A stretch of 64,000 nucleotides of DNA from assembly GCF_000513295.1 (NCBI RefSeq), contig NC_023065.1:2340501-2404500 (forward strand), in the 5' to 3' direction. The notes beneath the pieces are model-generated. The model saw nothing but the letters and a program-made list of their open reading frames with translations. It made no database searches and had not been told where the DNA came from. Made by a program: the position numbers and the translations under genes. How positions within the stretch are numbered: the stretch's first letter is position 1; each line of letters starts with the position of its first letter. Source of the DNA: Magnetospirillum gryphiswaldense MSR-1 v2 (GTDB taxonomy: Bacteria > Pseudomonadota > Alphaproteobacteria > Rhodospirillales > Magnetospirillaceae). Below, in pieces: positions 52,391-62,600 of the stretch.

Positions 52391-53233
52391 TCAGAGAAAG
52401 CGGTCCAGCAACCGCTCGACCCCGCCCACATAGGGGCCGCCGAACAGCCGCACATGCACCAGCAGCGGGTAAAGCAGATAAAGATCCCGGCGTTCTTCGA
52501 AGAAGCCGGGTTCGATGGGGTTCAACTCGCCATAGACGGCGAAAAAATCATCGCCGAAGGTACCGAACATGGTGGAGAAGGCCAAATCCATCTCGCCATG
52601 ACCGTAATACAAGGCCGGGTCGATGAACGCCGCCACCCGACCGCCCTTGACCAGGATATTGCCGCCCCAGCAATCACCGTGAACCAGGGCCGGGCGCTCC
52701 GGTTCCATGATCCAATTGCCCAAACGCGCGGCCAGACGCTCGATGCCATCCATCATCACCATGGGCAGGTGCCCGCAATCCAGGGCTTTCCGGGCCATGG
52801 CCAGCAGCCGCTGATCGCGGAAGAACTCCAGCCAGCGAACGGCGGGAACATTGCTTTGCGTCAAACCGCCGATCACCGTATCGCGGTCGAGGCCGAAGGA
52901 ATGCCAGGTGTGACGGTGCAAATCGGCCAGAATCTGGGCGGCATGGCGCTGGGCCGCATCATCCAGGGGATCGCCGGCGGGGACATAATCCATCAACAAC
53001 AAATCATCGCCATCATGGATCACATGGGGAACCGGCATGCGGGTCTGGGCGGCCAGCAGGCGCAGCATCCAGCCCTCCACCGCGACGGCGGGGCCGGTCT
53101 TGGCCACCACCTTGCCGCCATTGGTCAAATCCACCTGCCAGACCGCTGCGCTCGTGCCGCGGGCCATGGCCCGCGCCCCGGCCACCTTGCGTCCGGTATA
53201 ACGCTCGACCTGCCGCACCAGTTCCGGCGTCAC
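52391..53233 (-). CDS. Fructosamine kinase family protein
   Basis: This 280-residue kinase-like protein has KVVAKTGP near the N-terminus, LLLMDYVPAGD, the catalytic LVHGDCWGGNILV (equivalent to HGDLWxGN), and FIDPALYYGHGEMDLAFSTMFGTF, the hallmark of the fructosamine/ketosamine-3-kinase family. It probably phosphorylates sugars attached to protein lysines so that they fall off. The GTG start at 53233 overlaps the stop of the phosphatase gene as GTGA; low-molecular-weight phosphatases often accompany these kinases and may remove ribulosamine or sugar phosphates. Confidence 0.87.
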   Translation of the reverse strand: MTPELVRQVERYTGRKVAGARAMARGTSAAVWQVDLTNGGKVVAKTGPAVAVEGWMLRLLAAQTRMPVPHVIHDGDDLLLMDYVPAGDPLDDAAQRHAAQILADLHRHTWHSFGLDRDTVIGGLTQSNVPAVRWLEFFRDQRLLAMARKALDCGHLPMVMMDGIERLAARLGNWIMEPERPALVHGDCWGGNILVKGGRVAAFIDPALYYGHGEMDLAFSTMFGTFGDDFFAVYGELNPIEPGFFEERRDLYLLYPLLVHVRLFGGPYVGGVERLLDRFL

Positions 53234-53703
53234 GCGAGCCGCGTCCTGACATGGTCCAGCAGGCCGCGTGATCCGGCCTCGATCATGTCCAGTACCCGCT
53301 CGAAACCGTCACCGGCGCCATAATAAGGGTCGGGAACGTCGCGCAGGCCCAGTTCCGGGGCAAAGGACAAGAACAGCCGCACCTTGTCTTCCTGCGCCTT
53401 GGGGCACAGCTGAATCAGGCTTTGCTGATGCGACCGGTCCATGGCCAGAACCAGATCGAAATCGTCGAAATCCGACGCCTTCACCTTGCGCGCCCGCTGG
53501 CTCGACAAGTCGATCCCGCGCTTGCGGGCGGCGGCGGCGGAACGGCTATCCGGCGGTTCACCCACGTGATAGGCATGGGTACCGGCGGAATCAACCATGA
53601 TATGGTCTGATAGGCCGTGGGTTTCCACCAGGGCGCGGAACACGCCCTCGGCGGTGGGGGAACGACAGATATTGCCGGTACAGACGAACAGAACTTTAAT
53701 CAT
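53230..53703 (-). CDS. Low-molecular-weight protein-tyrosine-phosphatase family
   Basis: This 157-residue enzyme begins MIKVLFVCTGNICRSPTAEG with the catalytic Cys8 and Arg14 of the CxxxxxR loop, and has the general-acid Asp in DVPDPYYGAGDGFERV. All residues required for catalysis are present. It may dephosphorylate protein tyrosines or, given the coupled kinase gene, phosphorylated sugar adducts. It is divergent from the sirtuin gene, 60 bp apart. Confidence 0.93.
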   Translation of the reverse strand: MIKVLFVCTGNICRSPTAEGVFRALVETHGLSDHIMVDSAGTHAYHVGEPPDSRSAAAARKRGIDLSSQRARKVKASDFDDFDLVLAMDRSHQQSLIQLCPKAQEDKVRLFLSFAPELGLRDVPDPYYGAGDGFERVLDMIEAGSRGLLDHVRTRLA

Positions 53704-53763
53704 CAGATGGGCATATCGCCTTCCAGGCGCCATCGCAAGGGTCTTCACCACATCGAGGTCAAC

Positions 53764-54486
53764 ATGCGGCCAATCCCAGCAACCGGTTCCATCGTCGTCC
53801 TGACCGGCGCCGGTATTTCCAAGGAATCCGGCCTTGATACCTTTCGCTGCGAGGACGGCATCTGGTCCAAGGTGCGCCTGGAGGACGTCGCCACCCCCGA
53901 GGGGTTTCAGGCCGATCCCGACTTGGTGCATGATTTCTACAATGCCCGGCGACGGTCGCTGCTGGACCCATCCCTTGCTCCCAACGCCGCCCATCAGGCC
54001 CTGGCCGAGTTGGAACGGCGCTGGCCGGGCAAGGTGTTGATCGTCACCCAAAATATCGACGACCTGCACGAACGGGCCGGCAGCCGCAACCTGATCCACA
54101 TGCATGGCGAATTGCTGAAAGTACGCTGCACCCATTGCGCCCTGCCGCTGCCCTGGCATCAGGATCTGAGCGTCGACCATACCTGCCCCGATTGCCGCCG
54201 CACCGGTACGCTGCGGCCCCATGTGGTGTGGTTCGGCGAAATCCCGCTGCAGATGGAACAGATCATGGCGGCGCTGATGAGTTGCGATCTGTTCGTATCG
54301 GTGGGAACGTCGGGCAATGTCTATCCGGCCGCCGGCTTCGTCGCCCAGGTGCGCCGCCTGGGTCGTGCCCATACGTTGGAGTTGAATCTGGACCCCAGCG
54401 AAGGCGCCAACCTGTTCGCCGAAAGCCGCCACGGCCCGGCAACCCGGTTGGTGCCTGAATTCATTGATCAATTGCTCAAGGATTGA
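53764..54486 (+). CDS. cobB: NAD-dependent protein deacylase (sirtuin, CobB type)
   Basis: This 240-residue sirtuin has GAGISKESGLDTFR (15-28), TQNIDDLHERAG (95-106), catalytic His114 in HMHGE, a zinc site of Cys122, Cys125, Cys141 and Cys144, and a class III FYNARR (58-63) with Tyr59 and Arg62, the pair that favours succinyl and malonyl lysine. It would reverse lysine acylation, relevant where acyl-CoA flux is high. The start at 53764 follows GAGGT. It is divergent from the phosphatase gene and followed by kup after 56 bp. Confidence 0.93.
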   Translation: MRPIPATGSIVVLTGAGISKESGLDTFRCEDGIWSKVRLEDVATPEGFQADPDLVHDFYNARRRSLLDPSLAPNAAHQALAELERRWPGKVLIVTQNIDDLHERAGSRNLIHMHGELLKVRCTHCALPLPWHQDLSVDHTCPDCRRTGTLRPHVVWFGEIPLQMEQIMAALMSCDLFVSVGTSGNVYPAAGFVAQVRRLGRAHTLELNLDPSEGANLFAESRHGPATRLVPEFIDQLLKD

Positions 54487-54542
54487 CTCGGAAACTCAGG
54501 TGGTTGCCTTATGTGCGTCTGCGAAACGGCGGATGAGCGCCC

Positions 54543-56426
54543 ATGACCACGGAACACGCGCCCCGGCGCAATGTTTTTGCCCTGATGTTCGGCGCCATCG
54601 GTGTCGTCTTCGGCGATATCGGCACCTCTCCGCTTTACGCCATGAAGGAAACCTTCGCCGGTCACCATCCGCTGCCCTTGGATCGGTTGCATGTGCTGGG
54701 GGTGCTGTCCCTGATGTTCTGGTCGATCATGCTGGTGGTGTCGGCCAAATACGTCGCCTTCATCATGCGCGCCGACAATCGCGGCGAGGGCGGCTCGCTC
54801 GCCTTGCTGGCCCTGGCCAGCCGCGCCACCCACGGGCGTACCGGCCTGGGCCTGTTGGTGGTCACCCTGGGAATCTTCGCCGCCGCCCTGTTCTATGGCG
54901 ACGCCGTCATCACCCCGGCCATTTCCATTCTATCGGCGGTGGAAGGCTTGCAGGTGGTCGCCCCGGCCATGCAGCACTACATCATCCCCGCCACCTTGGC
55001 CATCGTCGTCGTCCTGTTCCTGATCCAACGCCACGGCACCGATGCGGTCGGCAAGGTGTTCGGTCCGGTGATGCTGTTGTGGTTCACCGTCCTGGCCGTC
55101 ACCGGCATCCGCAATATCGGCCTGACGCCGGAAGTATTGAAAGCCTTGTCCCCCCATTGGGCCATTCTCTTCATTGCCAATGACGGTTGGACCGGCTTTC
55201 TCGCCCTGGGATCGGTGGTGCTGGCGGTTACCGGGGCCGAGGCGCTTTATGCCGACATGGGCCATTTTGGCAAAATCCCCATTCGACTGGCCTGGTATCT
55301 GGTCGCCTTGCCGGCCCTGCTGCTGCAATATTTCGGCCAAGGGGCCTTGTTGCTGGCCCGCCCCGAAGCCATCGAAAACCCGCTGTTCAACATGGCCCCC
55401 GGCTGGGCCGGCCTGCCTTTGCTGCTGTTGGCCACCTGTGCCACCGTCATCGCCAGTCAGGCGGTGATCTCGGGGGCGTTTTCGGTGACCCGCCAAGCCA
55501 TTCAGCTCGGCTATCTGCCGCGCATGACCATCATCCATACCTCGGCCCAGGAAATCGGTCAGGTGTATCTGCCGGTGATGAACTGGATGCTGCTGGTGGT
55601 GGTCATCGGTCTGGTCATCGGCTTCAAGACCTCGTCCAATCTGGCCGCCGCTTACGGCATCGCCGTCACCGGCACCATGATCATCACCACCGCCCTGGCC
55701 GGCATCGTCATGGTGCTGAATTGGGGCTGGCGGATACGCCGGGTGCTGGTCCTGATGGGGGTGTTCATGGTACTGGAAATGGCCTTTTTCCTGGCTAATT
55801 CCACCAAAATTCCCGATGGCGGCTGGTTCCCACTGGCGATCGGTATCGTCATCTTCGTCCTGCTGACCACCTGGAAGCAGGGGCGCACCCTGTTGATGGC
55901 CAAACTCTCCACCGAGGCCATGCCGGTCGAGGATTTCGTCGCCGCCCTATCCGACCGTGTCGTCCGCGTGCCCGGCACCGCCATCTTCCTGACCGGCACG
56001 CGTGAAGGCGTGCCGCTGGCCCTGCTGCACAACATGAAACACAACAAGGTGCTGCATGAACGGGTCATCCTGATGACCGTCAGCGTCGAGGAGGTGCCGG
56101 TGGTGGCGGAAGACCGTCGCTTGGAATCCATGGTGATCTCGCCGGGTATCCAGCGACTGATCCTGCGTTTTGGTTTCATGGAGGATTTGAACATCCCCAA
56201 GACCCTGGCCCATGCCCGCACCGACCAATTGGGCTTTTTCTACGAGCCCATGTCCATTTCCTATTTCCTGTCGCGGGAAACCATCATCCCCTCTGTCACC
56301 CCCGGCATGGCGCCATGGCGCGAGGAAATCTTCGCCTGGATGTCGCGCTCGGCCACCAACGCCATGGACTTCTTCCACCTGCCCAGTAACCGGGTGGTGG
56401 AATTAGGGGCGCAGGTGGAGATTTAA
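54543..56426 (+). CDS. kup: Low-affinity potassium transporter Kup
   Basis: This 627-residue membrane protein has the Kup signature GAIGVVFGDIGTSPLYAMKE near the N-terminus, about 12 membrane helices, GDAVITPAISILSAVEGL and LTGAEALYADMGHFGK-like context (VTGAEALYADMGHFGKIPIRLAW), and a cytosolic C-terminal part (about 450-627). It takes up K+ by proton symport. It is probably its own transcription unit, as no overlap joins it to the sirtuin gene. Length is normal for the family. Confidence 0.97.
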   Translation: MTTEHAPRRNVFALMFGAIGVVFGDIGTSPLYAMKETFAGHHPLPLDRLHVLGVLSLMFWSIMLVVSAKYVAFIMRADNRGEGGSLALLALASRATHGRTGLGLLVVTLGIFAAALFYGDAVITPAISILSAVEGLQVVAPAMQHYIIPATLAIVVVLFLIQRHGTDAVGKVFGPVMLLWFTVLAVTGIRNIGLTPEVLKALSPHWAILFIANDGWTGFLALGSVVLAVTGAEALYADMGHFGKIPIRLAWYLVALPALLLQYFGQGALLLARPEAIENPLFNMAPGWAGLPLLLLATCATVIASQAVISGAFSVTRQAIQLGYLPRMTIIHTSAQEIGQVYLPVMNWMLLVVVIGLVIGFKTSSNLAAAYGIAVTGTMIITTALAGIVMVLNWGWRIRRVLVLMGVFMVLEMAFFLANSTKIPDGGWFPLAIGIVIFVLLTTWKQGRTLLMAKLSTEAMPVEDFVAALSDRVVRVPGTAIFLTGTREGVPLALLHNMKHNKVLHERVILMTVSVEEVPVVAEDRRLESMVISPGIQRLILRFGFMEDLNIPKTLAHARTDQLGFFYEPMSISYFLSRETIIPSVTPGMAPWREEIFAWMSRSATNAMDFFHLPSNRVVELGAQVEI

Positions 56427-56436
56427 GAAGACGGCG

Positions 56437-56775
56437 TTAATCGCTGTCTGCGCCCACCAGCCCACCGGTGCCGCCCAGGCTGTGGCGCAGGGCGCGACGC
56501 GCCATCAGCTTTTCCTGGGCTTCCGCCGGCAGATCGGCCAGCGCCAGAACGCCCTTGCTGATCAACGCCTCGATCAGATCCTCAGCCACCCGGATGAAGT
56601 CGAGATCGGCCTCCAGGAACGGATCGCCCACCCCGTCCTCGCGCAGGGCCACCACCCGGCCGACGAAGTCCAACACTTCCGGGTGATCGGGCGGCAGATC
56701 CTCGGCCTGATCGGCCAAGGGATATTCGGACAAGGCGACAACGGTACCGTCATCGTCACGCAGAACATAGGGCAT
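56437..56775 (-). CDS. Small conserved protein (annotated elsewhere as tryptophan-synthase-beta-like)
   Basis: This 112-residue acidic protein begins MPYVLRDDDGTVVALSEYP and has ADLDFIRVAEDLIEALISKGVLALADLPAEAQEKLMARRALR, a pattern I recall from small conserved proteobacterial proteins loosely named tryptophan synthase subunit beta-like. That name has no functional basis, since no PLP-site residues are present. It lies between kup and the F0 operon terminator and shows no coupling to either. Confidence 0.7.
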   Translation of the reverse strand: MPYVLRDDDGTVVALSEYPLADQAEDLPPDHPEVLDFVGRVVALREDGVGDPFLEADLDFIRVAEDLIEALISKGVLALADLPAEAQEKLMARRALRHSLGGTGGLVGADSD

Positions 56776-56792
56776 GGAATCAGCCTAACAAA

Positions 56793-56826
56793 AAAACCCC
56801 TCCACGGTCACCCATGGAGGGGTTTT
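56793..56826 (-). terminator. Terminator of the F0 ATP synthase operon
   Basis: AAAACCCCTCCA and its complement flank a 10-base loop about 20 bp after the b subunit stop; A and T runs flank the stem. Confidence 0.85.
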
Positions 56827-56846
56827 CAAAACCGACGCGAAGCGGC

Positions 56847-57377
56847 TTAGTGCAGCTTCTGCGGCAATTCGGCAATAGCCTTGTCCACCAGCTTGGCAGC
56901 CTGATCGGCACTGATGGACGAAGCCAGGACGTCACGAGCGGCGCTGATGGCCACTTCCACCGCCACGTTCTGCACTTCACGCAATGCCGCGGCTTCCGCC
57001 TGGGCAATACGGTCCATGGCCTGGGCTTCGCGGCGCTTGAGGCTGGCATCCAGGTCCTTGGCGGCCTGTTGCGCCAGACGCTCGGCCTCGGCCTTGGCGT
57101 GGGCGATGATTTCCTCGGCTTCCTTCATGGCATCGCGCTGCTTGCGCTGATAGGTGGCCAGCATTTCCTGGGCCTCCTCACGCAAGCGGGCAGCCTCGTC
57201 AAGGCGAGCCTTGATCTTGGCGGCGCGGGCATCCAGACCAGCGCCCAGGGCGCGGATCACCGGCTTGAAAGCCAGACCGGCGACCAGGAAGAAGGCAACA
57301 CCAACCCAGAAGGCGGCATCGGCATAGAACGGCACGGCATGATGCGCGGCGTCGGCAGCATAAGCGACGGAGATCAT
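56847..57377 (-). CDS. atpF: ATP synthase F0 subunit b
   Basis: This 176-residue protein has one N-terminal membrane helix (about 18-42, [24 protein letters not shown]) and a long charged coiled coil (50-170) rich in Ala, Glu and Lys. It forms half of the peripheral stalk that holds F1 against rotation. Its start overlaps the stop of the b' gene (ATGA), and it is the last gene of the F0 operon. Confidence 0.93.
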   Translation of the reverse strand: MISVAYAADAAHHAVPFYADAAFWVGVAFFLVAGLAFKPVIRALGAGLDARAAKIKARLDEAARLREEAQEMLATYQRKQRDAMKEAEEIIAHAKAEAERLAQQAAKDLDASLKRREAQAMDRIAQAEAAALREVQNVAVEVAISAARDVLASSISADQAAKLVDKAIAELPQKLH

Positions 57378-57868
57378 TGGCCTTGCTCCTTCAAAGCGGA
57401 AGCGACGGCGGCTTCCAGCTTGGCCTGATCGGCATTGCCGCCCACCAGACGGGAGACGGTGGCACCGGCCACATCCAAAGCAACCTCGCGCACATTGGTG
57501 AGCGCGGCATCCTTGGCGGCAGCGATACGGGCCTCGCCAGCCTTGATCTGTTGGGCCAGCTTGGCGCTAAGATCGCGGGTGCGTTCCTCGGCCTGCTTGG
57601 ACAGACGCTCGCTGGCTTCCTTGATGACGGAATGGGCATGAGCCCGCGACTCGGACAGCGCCTTTTCATAGGCGGCCACGGCGGCTTCCGCCTCGGCCTT
57701 CAACTGCGCAGCCTTGTCGAGATTGTCGTCGATCTTGCGCTGACGCTCGTCCAGGACGGCGCCGATCTTCGGCAGGGCCACCTTCGCCATCAGGACGTAA
57801 AGGGTGATAAAGGTGACGGCCAGCCAGAAGAGCTGGGGCGCGAAGAACGCCGGATCGAACTGGGGCAT
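57374..57868 (-). CDS. atpG: ATP synthase F0 subunit b'
   Basis: This 164-residue protein has an N-terminal helix ([23 protein letters not shown]) and a coiled coil ([23 protein letters not shown]). It matches the b' subunit found in photosynthetic and other alphaproteobacteria, which pairs with b as a heterodimeric stalk. The symbol is used variably in the literature (also atpX or atpF2). It lies 115 bp after atpE, a gap filled with stem-loops. Confidence 0.92.
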   Translation of the reverse strand: MPQFDPAFFAPQLFWLAVTFITLYVLMAKVALPKIGAVLDERQRKIDDNLDKAAQLKAEAEAAVAAYEKALSESRAHAHSVIKEASERLSKQAEERTRDLSAKLAQQIKAGEARIAAAKDAALTNVREVALDVAGATVSRLVGGNADQAKLEAAVASALKEQGQ

Positions 57869-57908
57869 CCCGATGCTCCTGAACGGGTTTCATAACCGGG
57901 ATATCGGA

Positions 57909-57946
57909 GCGGCCGGTGGGCCGCGATCACCTTAAGGCAATCGCGG
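57909..57946 (-). other. Competing stem-loops between atpE and the b' gene
   Basis: GCGGCC-GGTG-GGCCGC and CCGCGAT...ATCGCGG share bases, so two alternative hairpins are possible. They lie in the c to b' gap where the operon must switch from many c copies to one b'. A role in attenuating or stabilising RNA is inferred. Confidence 0.4.
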
Positions 57947-57983
57947 CGCCAAACCGTTCCGAAGGAGAAACCTTCGCCAATAA

Positions 57984-58208
57984 TTAGGCGAAGAGCACCA
58001 TCAGCGCCACGACCAGGGCGAACAGCGCGATAGCTTCGGTCACGGCGAAGCCGATCCAGCCGTACAGTTCCACGTTGGCCTTGGCGGCGGGGTTGCGACC
58101 GACGGTGGCGATCAGGCTCGACCAGATGTTGCCGACGCCGATACCCGAGCCGATCATGCCGATGGCAGCCAGACCAGCACCAATGAACTTAGCAGCGCTC
58201 GCTTCCAT
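57984..58208 (-). CDS. atpE: ATP synthase F0 subunit c
   Basis: This 74-residue proteolipid forms a two-helix hairpin: GAGLAAIGMIGSGIGVGNIW, the polar loop RNPAAK and WIGFAVTEAIALFALVVALMVLF with the ion-binding Glu58. The c ring turns as protons pass. The side chains next to Glu58 do not show a sodium-type pattern, so it is proton-driven as far as can be seen. It lies between atpB and b', with extra spacing on both sides. Confidence 0.97.
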   Translation of the reverse strand: MEASAAKFIGAGLAAIGMIGSGIGVGNIWSSLIATVGRNPAAKANVELYGWIGFAVTEAIALFALVVALMVLFA

Positions 58209-58283
58209 TTACTTAGCTCCTTCAGGACTGAAAATCGAAAACGTTAGGTTGAAATCCACACCCGATGACCAAGCCCAGTGGGC

Positions 58284-59018
58284 TCAGTGCATATGGATGG
58301 CGTCATGCAGGTAGATGCACGACAGGATGGTGAACACATAGGCCTGCAGCAGGGCGATACCGAACTCGAGAACGGTGACCGCGCCCAGGAAGGCGAAGGG
58401 GACGATACCCGGCAGCACGTAGAAGCCGCCCAGGGTAACGACGAAGCCGCCCAGAACCTTCAGAATGATGTGACCGACCGTCATGTTGGCGAACAAACGA
58501 ACGGCGAGGCTGAAGGGACGGGAGAAATACGAGATCAGCTCGATCGGCACCAGGATCACGGCGGTGGCGATGGGCGCACCTTCCGGGAAGAACATGCGCA
58601 GGAAGTGGGTTCCATGGCGGGCGAAACCGATGATGGTGACGCCGGTGAACACCACGATGGCCATGCCGAAGGTGACGATGACGTGGCTGGTATAGGTGAA
58701 GGCGCCGGGAACCATGCCCAGCAGGTTGCCGAACATGACGAACATGAACAGCGAGAAGATGAAGGGGAAGTACTTGCGTCCGGCGCTGCCCACGTTGTCG
58801 CGCAGCATGCCGGCGATGAATTCGTAGAACACCTCGGCCATGGACTGCCAGCGACCGGGCACCAGGGCCCGCGAGCGGACCGAGAGCGTCAGGAACGCGG
58901 TGATCAACACCACCGAAATGACCATCATCACGGCGGAATTGGTGAACGAAACGTCCACGCCGCCGATTTCCAGCGGGATGATGGGCTTGATCTTGAACTG
59001 CTCGATCGGATTAGCCAC
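58284..59018 (-). CDS. atpB: ATP synthase F0 subunit a
   Basis: This 244-residue membrane protein has five to six helices and the essential Arg in FSLAVRLFANMTVGHIILKVL, followed by a C-terminal helix ending YLHDAIHMH. It provides the proton half-channels beside the c ring. It lies 9 bp downstream of atpI and begins MANPIEQFKIKPIIPLEIGG, typical of alphaproteobacteria. Confidence 0.97.
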   Translation of the reverse strand: MANPIEQFKIKPIIPLEIGGVDVSFTNSAVMMVISVVLITAFLTLSVRSRALVPGRWQSMAEVFYEFIAGMLRDNVGSAGRKYFPFIFSLFMFVMFGNLLGMVPGAFTYTSHVIVTFGMAIVVFTGVTIIGFARHGTHFLRMFFPEGAPIATAVILVPIELISYFSRPFSLAVRLFANMTVGHIILKVLGGFVVTLGGFYVLPGIVPFAFLGAVTVLEFGIALLQAYVFTILSCIYLHDAIHMH

Positions 59019-59027
59019 GAGAGTCTC

Positions 59028-59384
59028 CTACTTGTCCTTCTGTCGCTCCGCCAGCCGACGCTGGGCAGCTCCCAATCCCACGCTTGCATCCATACCCTTG
59101 GCAGCGCGATAGGCGTTTGCAACGCCGGCGGCTCCACCAAGAAGCAGAAACAGCACCATCAACCAGGGCGCGGTGCCAATCAGGCGGTCCAGGAAATAGC
59201 CCAAACCGACCCCGACAGCAACACCCGCGACGAATTCGACCGACAACCGCATCCCCAGACCGATCCCCTGAGACGGATTGCGCCGCTCATTGTTTCGACC
59301 CGCTTCCTCGGTCTCCCGTTCGCGCGCAGCGCGGATACGGGCATCGAGTTCATCGAACGAAGAATGCTTCTGTTGCTCATCCAT
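59028..59384 (-). CDS. atpI: ATP synthase assembly protein AtpI/AtpZ-like
   Basis: This 118-residue protein has a charged N-terminus and two membrane helices (about 43-65 and 73-95, including GVAVGVGLGYFLDRL). AtpI-family members help assemble the c ring or transport Mg2+. It is the first gene of the F0 operon, with a near-consensus promoter about 60-90 bp upstream. Confidence 0.87.
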   Translation of the reverse strand: MDEQQKHSSFDELDARIRAARERETEEAGRNNERRNPSQGIGLGMRLSVEFVAGVAVGVGLGYFLDRLIGTAPWLMVLFLLLGGAAGVANAYRAAKGMDASVGLGAAQRRLAERQKDK

Positions 59385-59441
59385 GTCGTGCGAGCCCCCT
59401 GCACTCCCCGTTCTGGTCCCTTAAGTACCAAAAGCGCGGGC

Positions 59442-59470
59442 ACCATAAGGGGTGCATAAGCCGGTGTCAA
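59442..59470 (-). promoter_or_regulatory. Sigma-70 promoter of the F0 ATP synthase operon
   Basis: On the minus strand a perfect TTGACA (59470-59465) is followed by 17 bases and TATGGT (59447-59442). This is the best promoter match I found in the window. The 59385-59603 gap otherwise holds only a short CCCC-GAA-GGGG hairpin (59575-59585) that may end the smc transcript. Confidence 0.75.
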
Positions 59471-59603
59471 GACCTCAAACCGCGTTTTATAACACACTGT
59501 TTTTAAATGATAATTTTACCCCTTCCTACCCTCTCCGGGCAGGCCAATGCTGCAATGCGAGGGATTCACCCCCTCCCCGAAGGGGTGGTGCCACTCCACC
59601 AGT

Positions 59604-62600
59604 TCAGGCAGGGACGACCGAATCGCGTATGGCTTCCGCCGCCGACAGGTCGACCGAGACCAATTGCGAGACGCCGCGTTCGGCCATGGTCACCCCATAA
59701 AGACGGTCCATGCGGGCCATGGTCATGCGGTGATGGGTGACGATAAGGAAGCGGGTGCGGGTGGTCTGGGCGATGCCTTCCACCAGCGAGCAGAAGCGGT
59801 CCACATTGGCGTCGTCCAAGGGCGCGTCCACTTCGTCCAGCACGCAGATGGGGGCGGGATTGATGAGGAAGACGGCGAAGATCAGGGCCAGCGCGGTCAG
59901 CGCCTGCTCGCCGCCCGACAGCAGCGACAGCACCTGCATGCGCTTGCCCGGCGGCGAGGCCATGATTTCCAGGCCGGCTTCCAGCGGATCGGCGCTTTCG
60001 GTCAGGGCCAGATGGGCGCGGCCACCGCCGAACAGCTTGATGAACAGATCGCGGAAATGCTGGTCCACCTGATTGAACGAGGCTACCAGCCGCTCGCGCC
60101 CTTCCTTATTGAGCTCGGCGATGCCGCCGCGCAGCTTGGCGATGGCGGCGACCAGATCGTCGGATTCGGCCCGCATGGCGTTCATGCGCTCCTCCAACTC
60201 GGCCACCTCCTGTTCGGCCCGCAGATTGACCGGCCCCATGTTGTCGCGCTCCCGCGACAGGCGGTCGAGCTTGGATTGCAATTCGTCGCGGTCGGGGCGG
60301 CTGCCCTCGACGAAATCGGCGATGTCGCGCAATTGCTCAGGCGTCATGTCCAGGCGCTCGTTGATACGGCCCGCCACCATGCGGCAATTCTGATCGGCGG
60401 CGGAAACCGCGGCCTCACGCCGGATGCGGTCTTCACGGGCGTTGGCCAGCGCCGCTTCGGCGGCGCGCATTGCGCGGTCGGTTTCCGCCTGCGCCGCCTC
60501 GGCGGCGGCCAGGGCATCGGCGGAGGCCTTGCGCCCCATCTCTGCCTGGTCCAGGCGGTCGAGCAAGTGGGTCCGGCGCTTGGCGAAGCTGTCGGGCATG
60601 GTGGCCAGACGCTCGATTTCCAGCATCAGGGTCTCGCGCCGTTCTTCCAGTTCTTCCACATGCTGGCGGGCGGCATCGGCGCGGCGGCGCCATTGATCCA
60701 TGTCGCCGGCGATGGCGTCCAGGCGACGCTTGCGCTCGCCCACCTCGCGAATGATGCGGTCCAGGCCCGAACGCGCCTCGACCAGGGTCGAGCGTCGCTC
60801 CGCCACCTCGGCCCGCAGGGCGTTGACGCGATCCTTACCCGCCTCCTGCTGCGGGAAGCCGGCGACCACGTCGCGGGCCATCATCAATTCGGCTTCGGCT
60901 TCCTCGAAATCGGCGGACGCCGCCTCGGCCTGTTCGGCCAGGGCGTTCATGCGCGATTCATGGGCGGCGAAACGTTGGGCCAGCTTGGAATGGAGGTCGC
61001 GGGCCTTGGTGGTCTCAGCCTCGGCCCGACGCACCGCGTCCTTGGCGGCGCGTTCGTTTTCAGTGGCTTCTTCCACCGCCTCAGCCGCTTCCTGGGCCTT
61101 GGCCTCGGCATCCTCGACCCCCAGCTCGGCGTCGTCGAGCCGCGCTTCCAACTCCCGCAGACGGTTGCGTTGGGCCAGCCGCACGGCCATGGCGCTGGGC
61201 GCCCCGGCCCGCGCGGTGAAACCGTCCCAACGGATGACATCGCCGGCGCGGGTCACCAGCATCTGGCCGGCGGCCAATTGCCCGCGCAGGGCTTCCCCAG
61301 CATCGGCATCGGCGACAATGCCGACCTGTCCCAACACACGGGCCAGGGCGGCGGGCGCGGTGACGTGACGAGCCAGCGGGTCGATGCCGGCAGGCAAGGC
61401 CAAAGGCGGGTCCAAGGGTGGCAGGGCCTGCCAGTGCAATGGCGCGGCGCCGTCGAGCGAGGCGTTGAGGTCGTCGCCCAGGGCGGCGGCCAAGGCGGGC
61501 TCGAAGCCGGCGGCGGCGGCGACCTGATCGAGAACCGGCGCATATTCGCCCCCGCTCCCTTGCGCCAGCACGGTCTTCAGCGCATCGGCCTCGGCCTTCA
61601 GGCGCGAGCGCGCCGTCTGCGCCGCCTGGAAGGCATCACGGGCGGAATCCCGCGCCGCCTGGGCCTGGACCCGGCGGCGGTCCCAATCCTCGGCCTCGGC
61701 CCGGCTTTCCTCCAGATATTCCAGCGCCGATTCCAGATCCATCTCGGCGGCGGTCAAGTCGGTGCGGTCGATGCCGTCCTGCTGGGCCTGCTCCTGCTGG
61801 GTCCGCACTTGGGTGACGCGGTCGCGCAGACGGTCGCGCCGGGTTTCGGCATCGGCCAGACGGCGCAGCGCCGTCGCCCGTTCGGCGTCGGCGGCGGCCA
61901 CTTCGTCCATCAGCCCGGCCAGTTCCTTTTCGGCGGCGGCGACCGCTTGCACCGCCGCCTCCATGACCGCTTCCGCCTCGGCCCGGCCTTCTTCCTCGCC
62001 CAGGGCAGCTTCGGCCAGCATTTCCTGCTCGCCGGCCAAGCGATCGACGGCGCCTTGGGCATCGGCGGCACGGGCGTGCTCGCGCCCCAAATCCGACGCC
62101 GCCTGAGCCAGACGGGATTCCAGGTCGCGGCGCGTTTCGGCCAGACGGCCTTCTTCCGAATCCAACTGCTCACGTTCGACGATCAGGCGCTGCCAACCGG
62201 CTTCCACCTCGGCGTGGGCGCGGCGCATTTCCGGCAAGTCCGCCGCCGCTTCCGCTTGGGCGGTGGCAGCGATGGCGGCCAGTTCGGTGGCTTGCTCGAC
62301 CTTGAGATCGGCCTCTTTCATGGCCATGCGCGCGGCGTCGATGGTGGCCAGGGCTTCCAACCAGGCCAGATACAGCACCTGCGCCTCGATGGAACGGATT
62401 TGCTCGGACAGCGTGCGATAGCGGGCCGCCTGCCGGGCCTGACGCTGCAAGCCCTTCAACTGTTCGTCCAAGGTGGCCAGCACGTCGTCGAGGCGGGCCA
62501 GATTGGTCTCGGCGTTCTTCAGCCGTAATTCCGCTTCGTGTCGGCGCGAATAGAGACCGGAAATGCCCGCCGCCTCTTCCAGCAGCCCGCGCCGTTCCGA

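Noticed and set aside
53704-54471. Long N-terminal extension of the tyrosine phosphatase
   Set aside because: It is antisense to the sirtuin gene; the phosphatase family begins exactly at MIKVLFVCTGN.
59547-62528. 993-codon open frame on the plus strand opposite smc
   Set aside because: It mirrors the smc codons; the composition is Gly/Gln/His/Arg-rich and no domain is recognisable. Long antisense frames are expected in high-GC genes.
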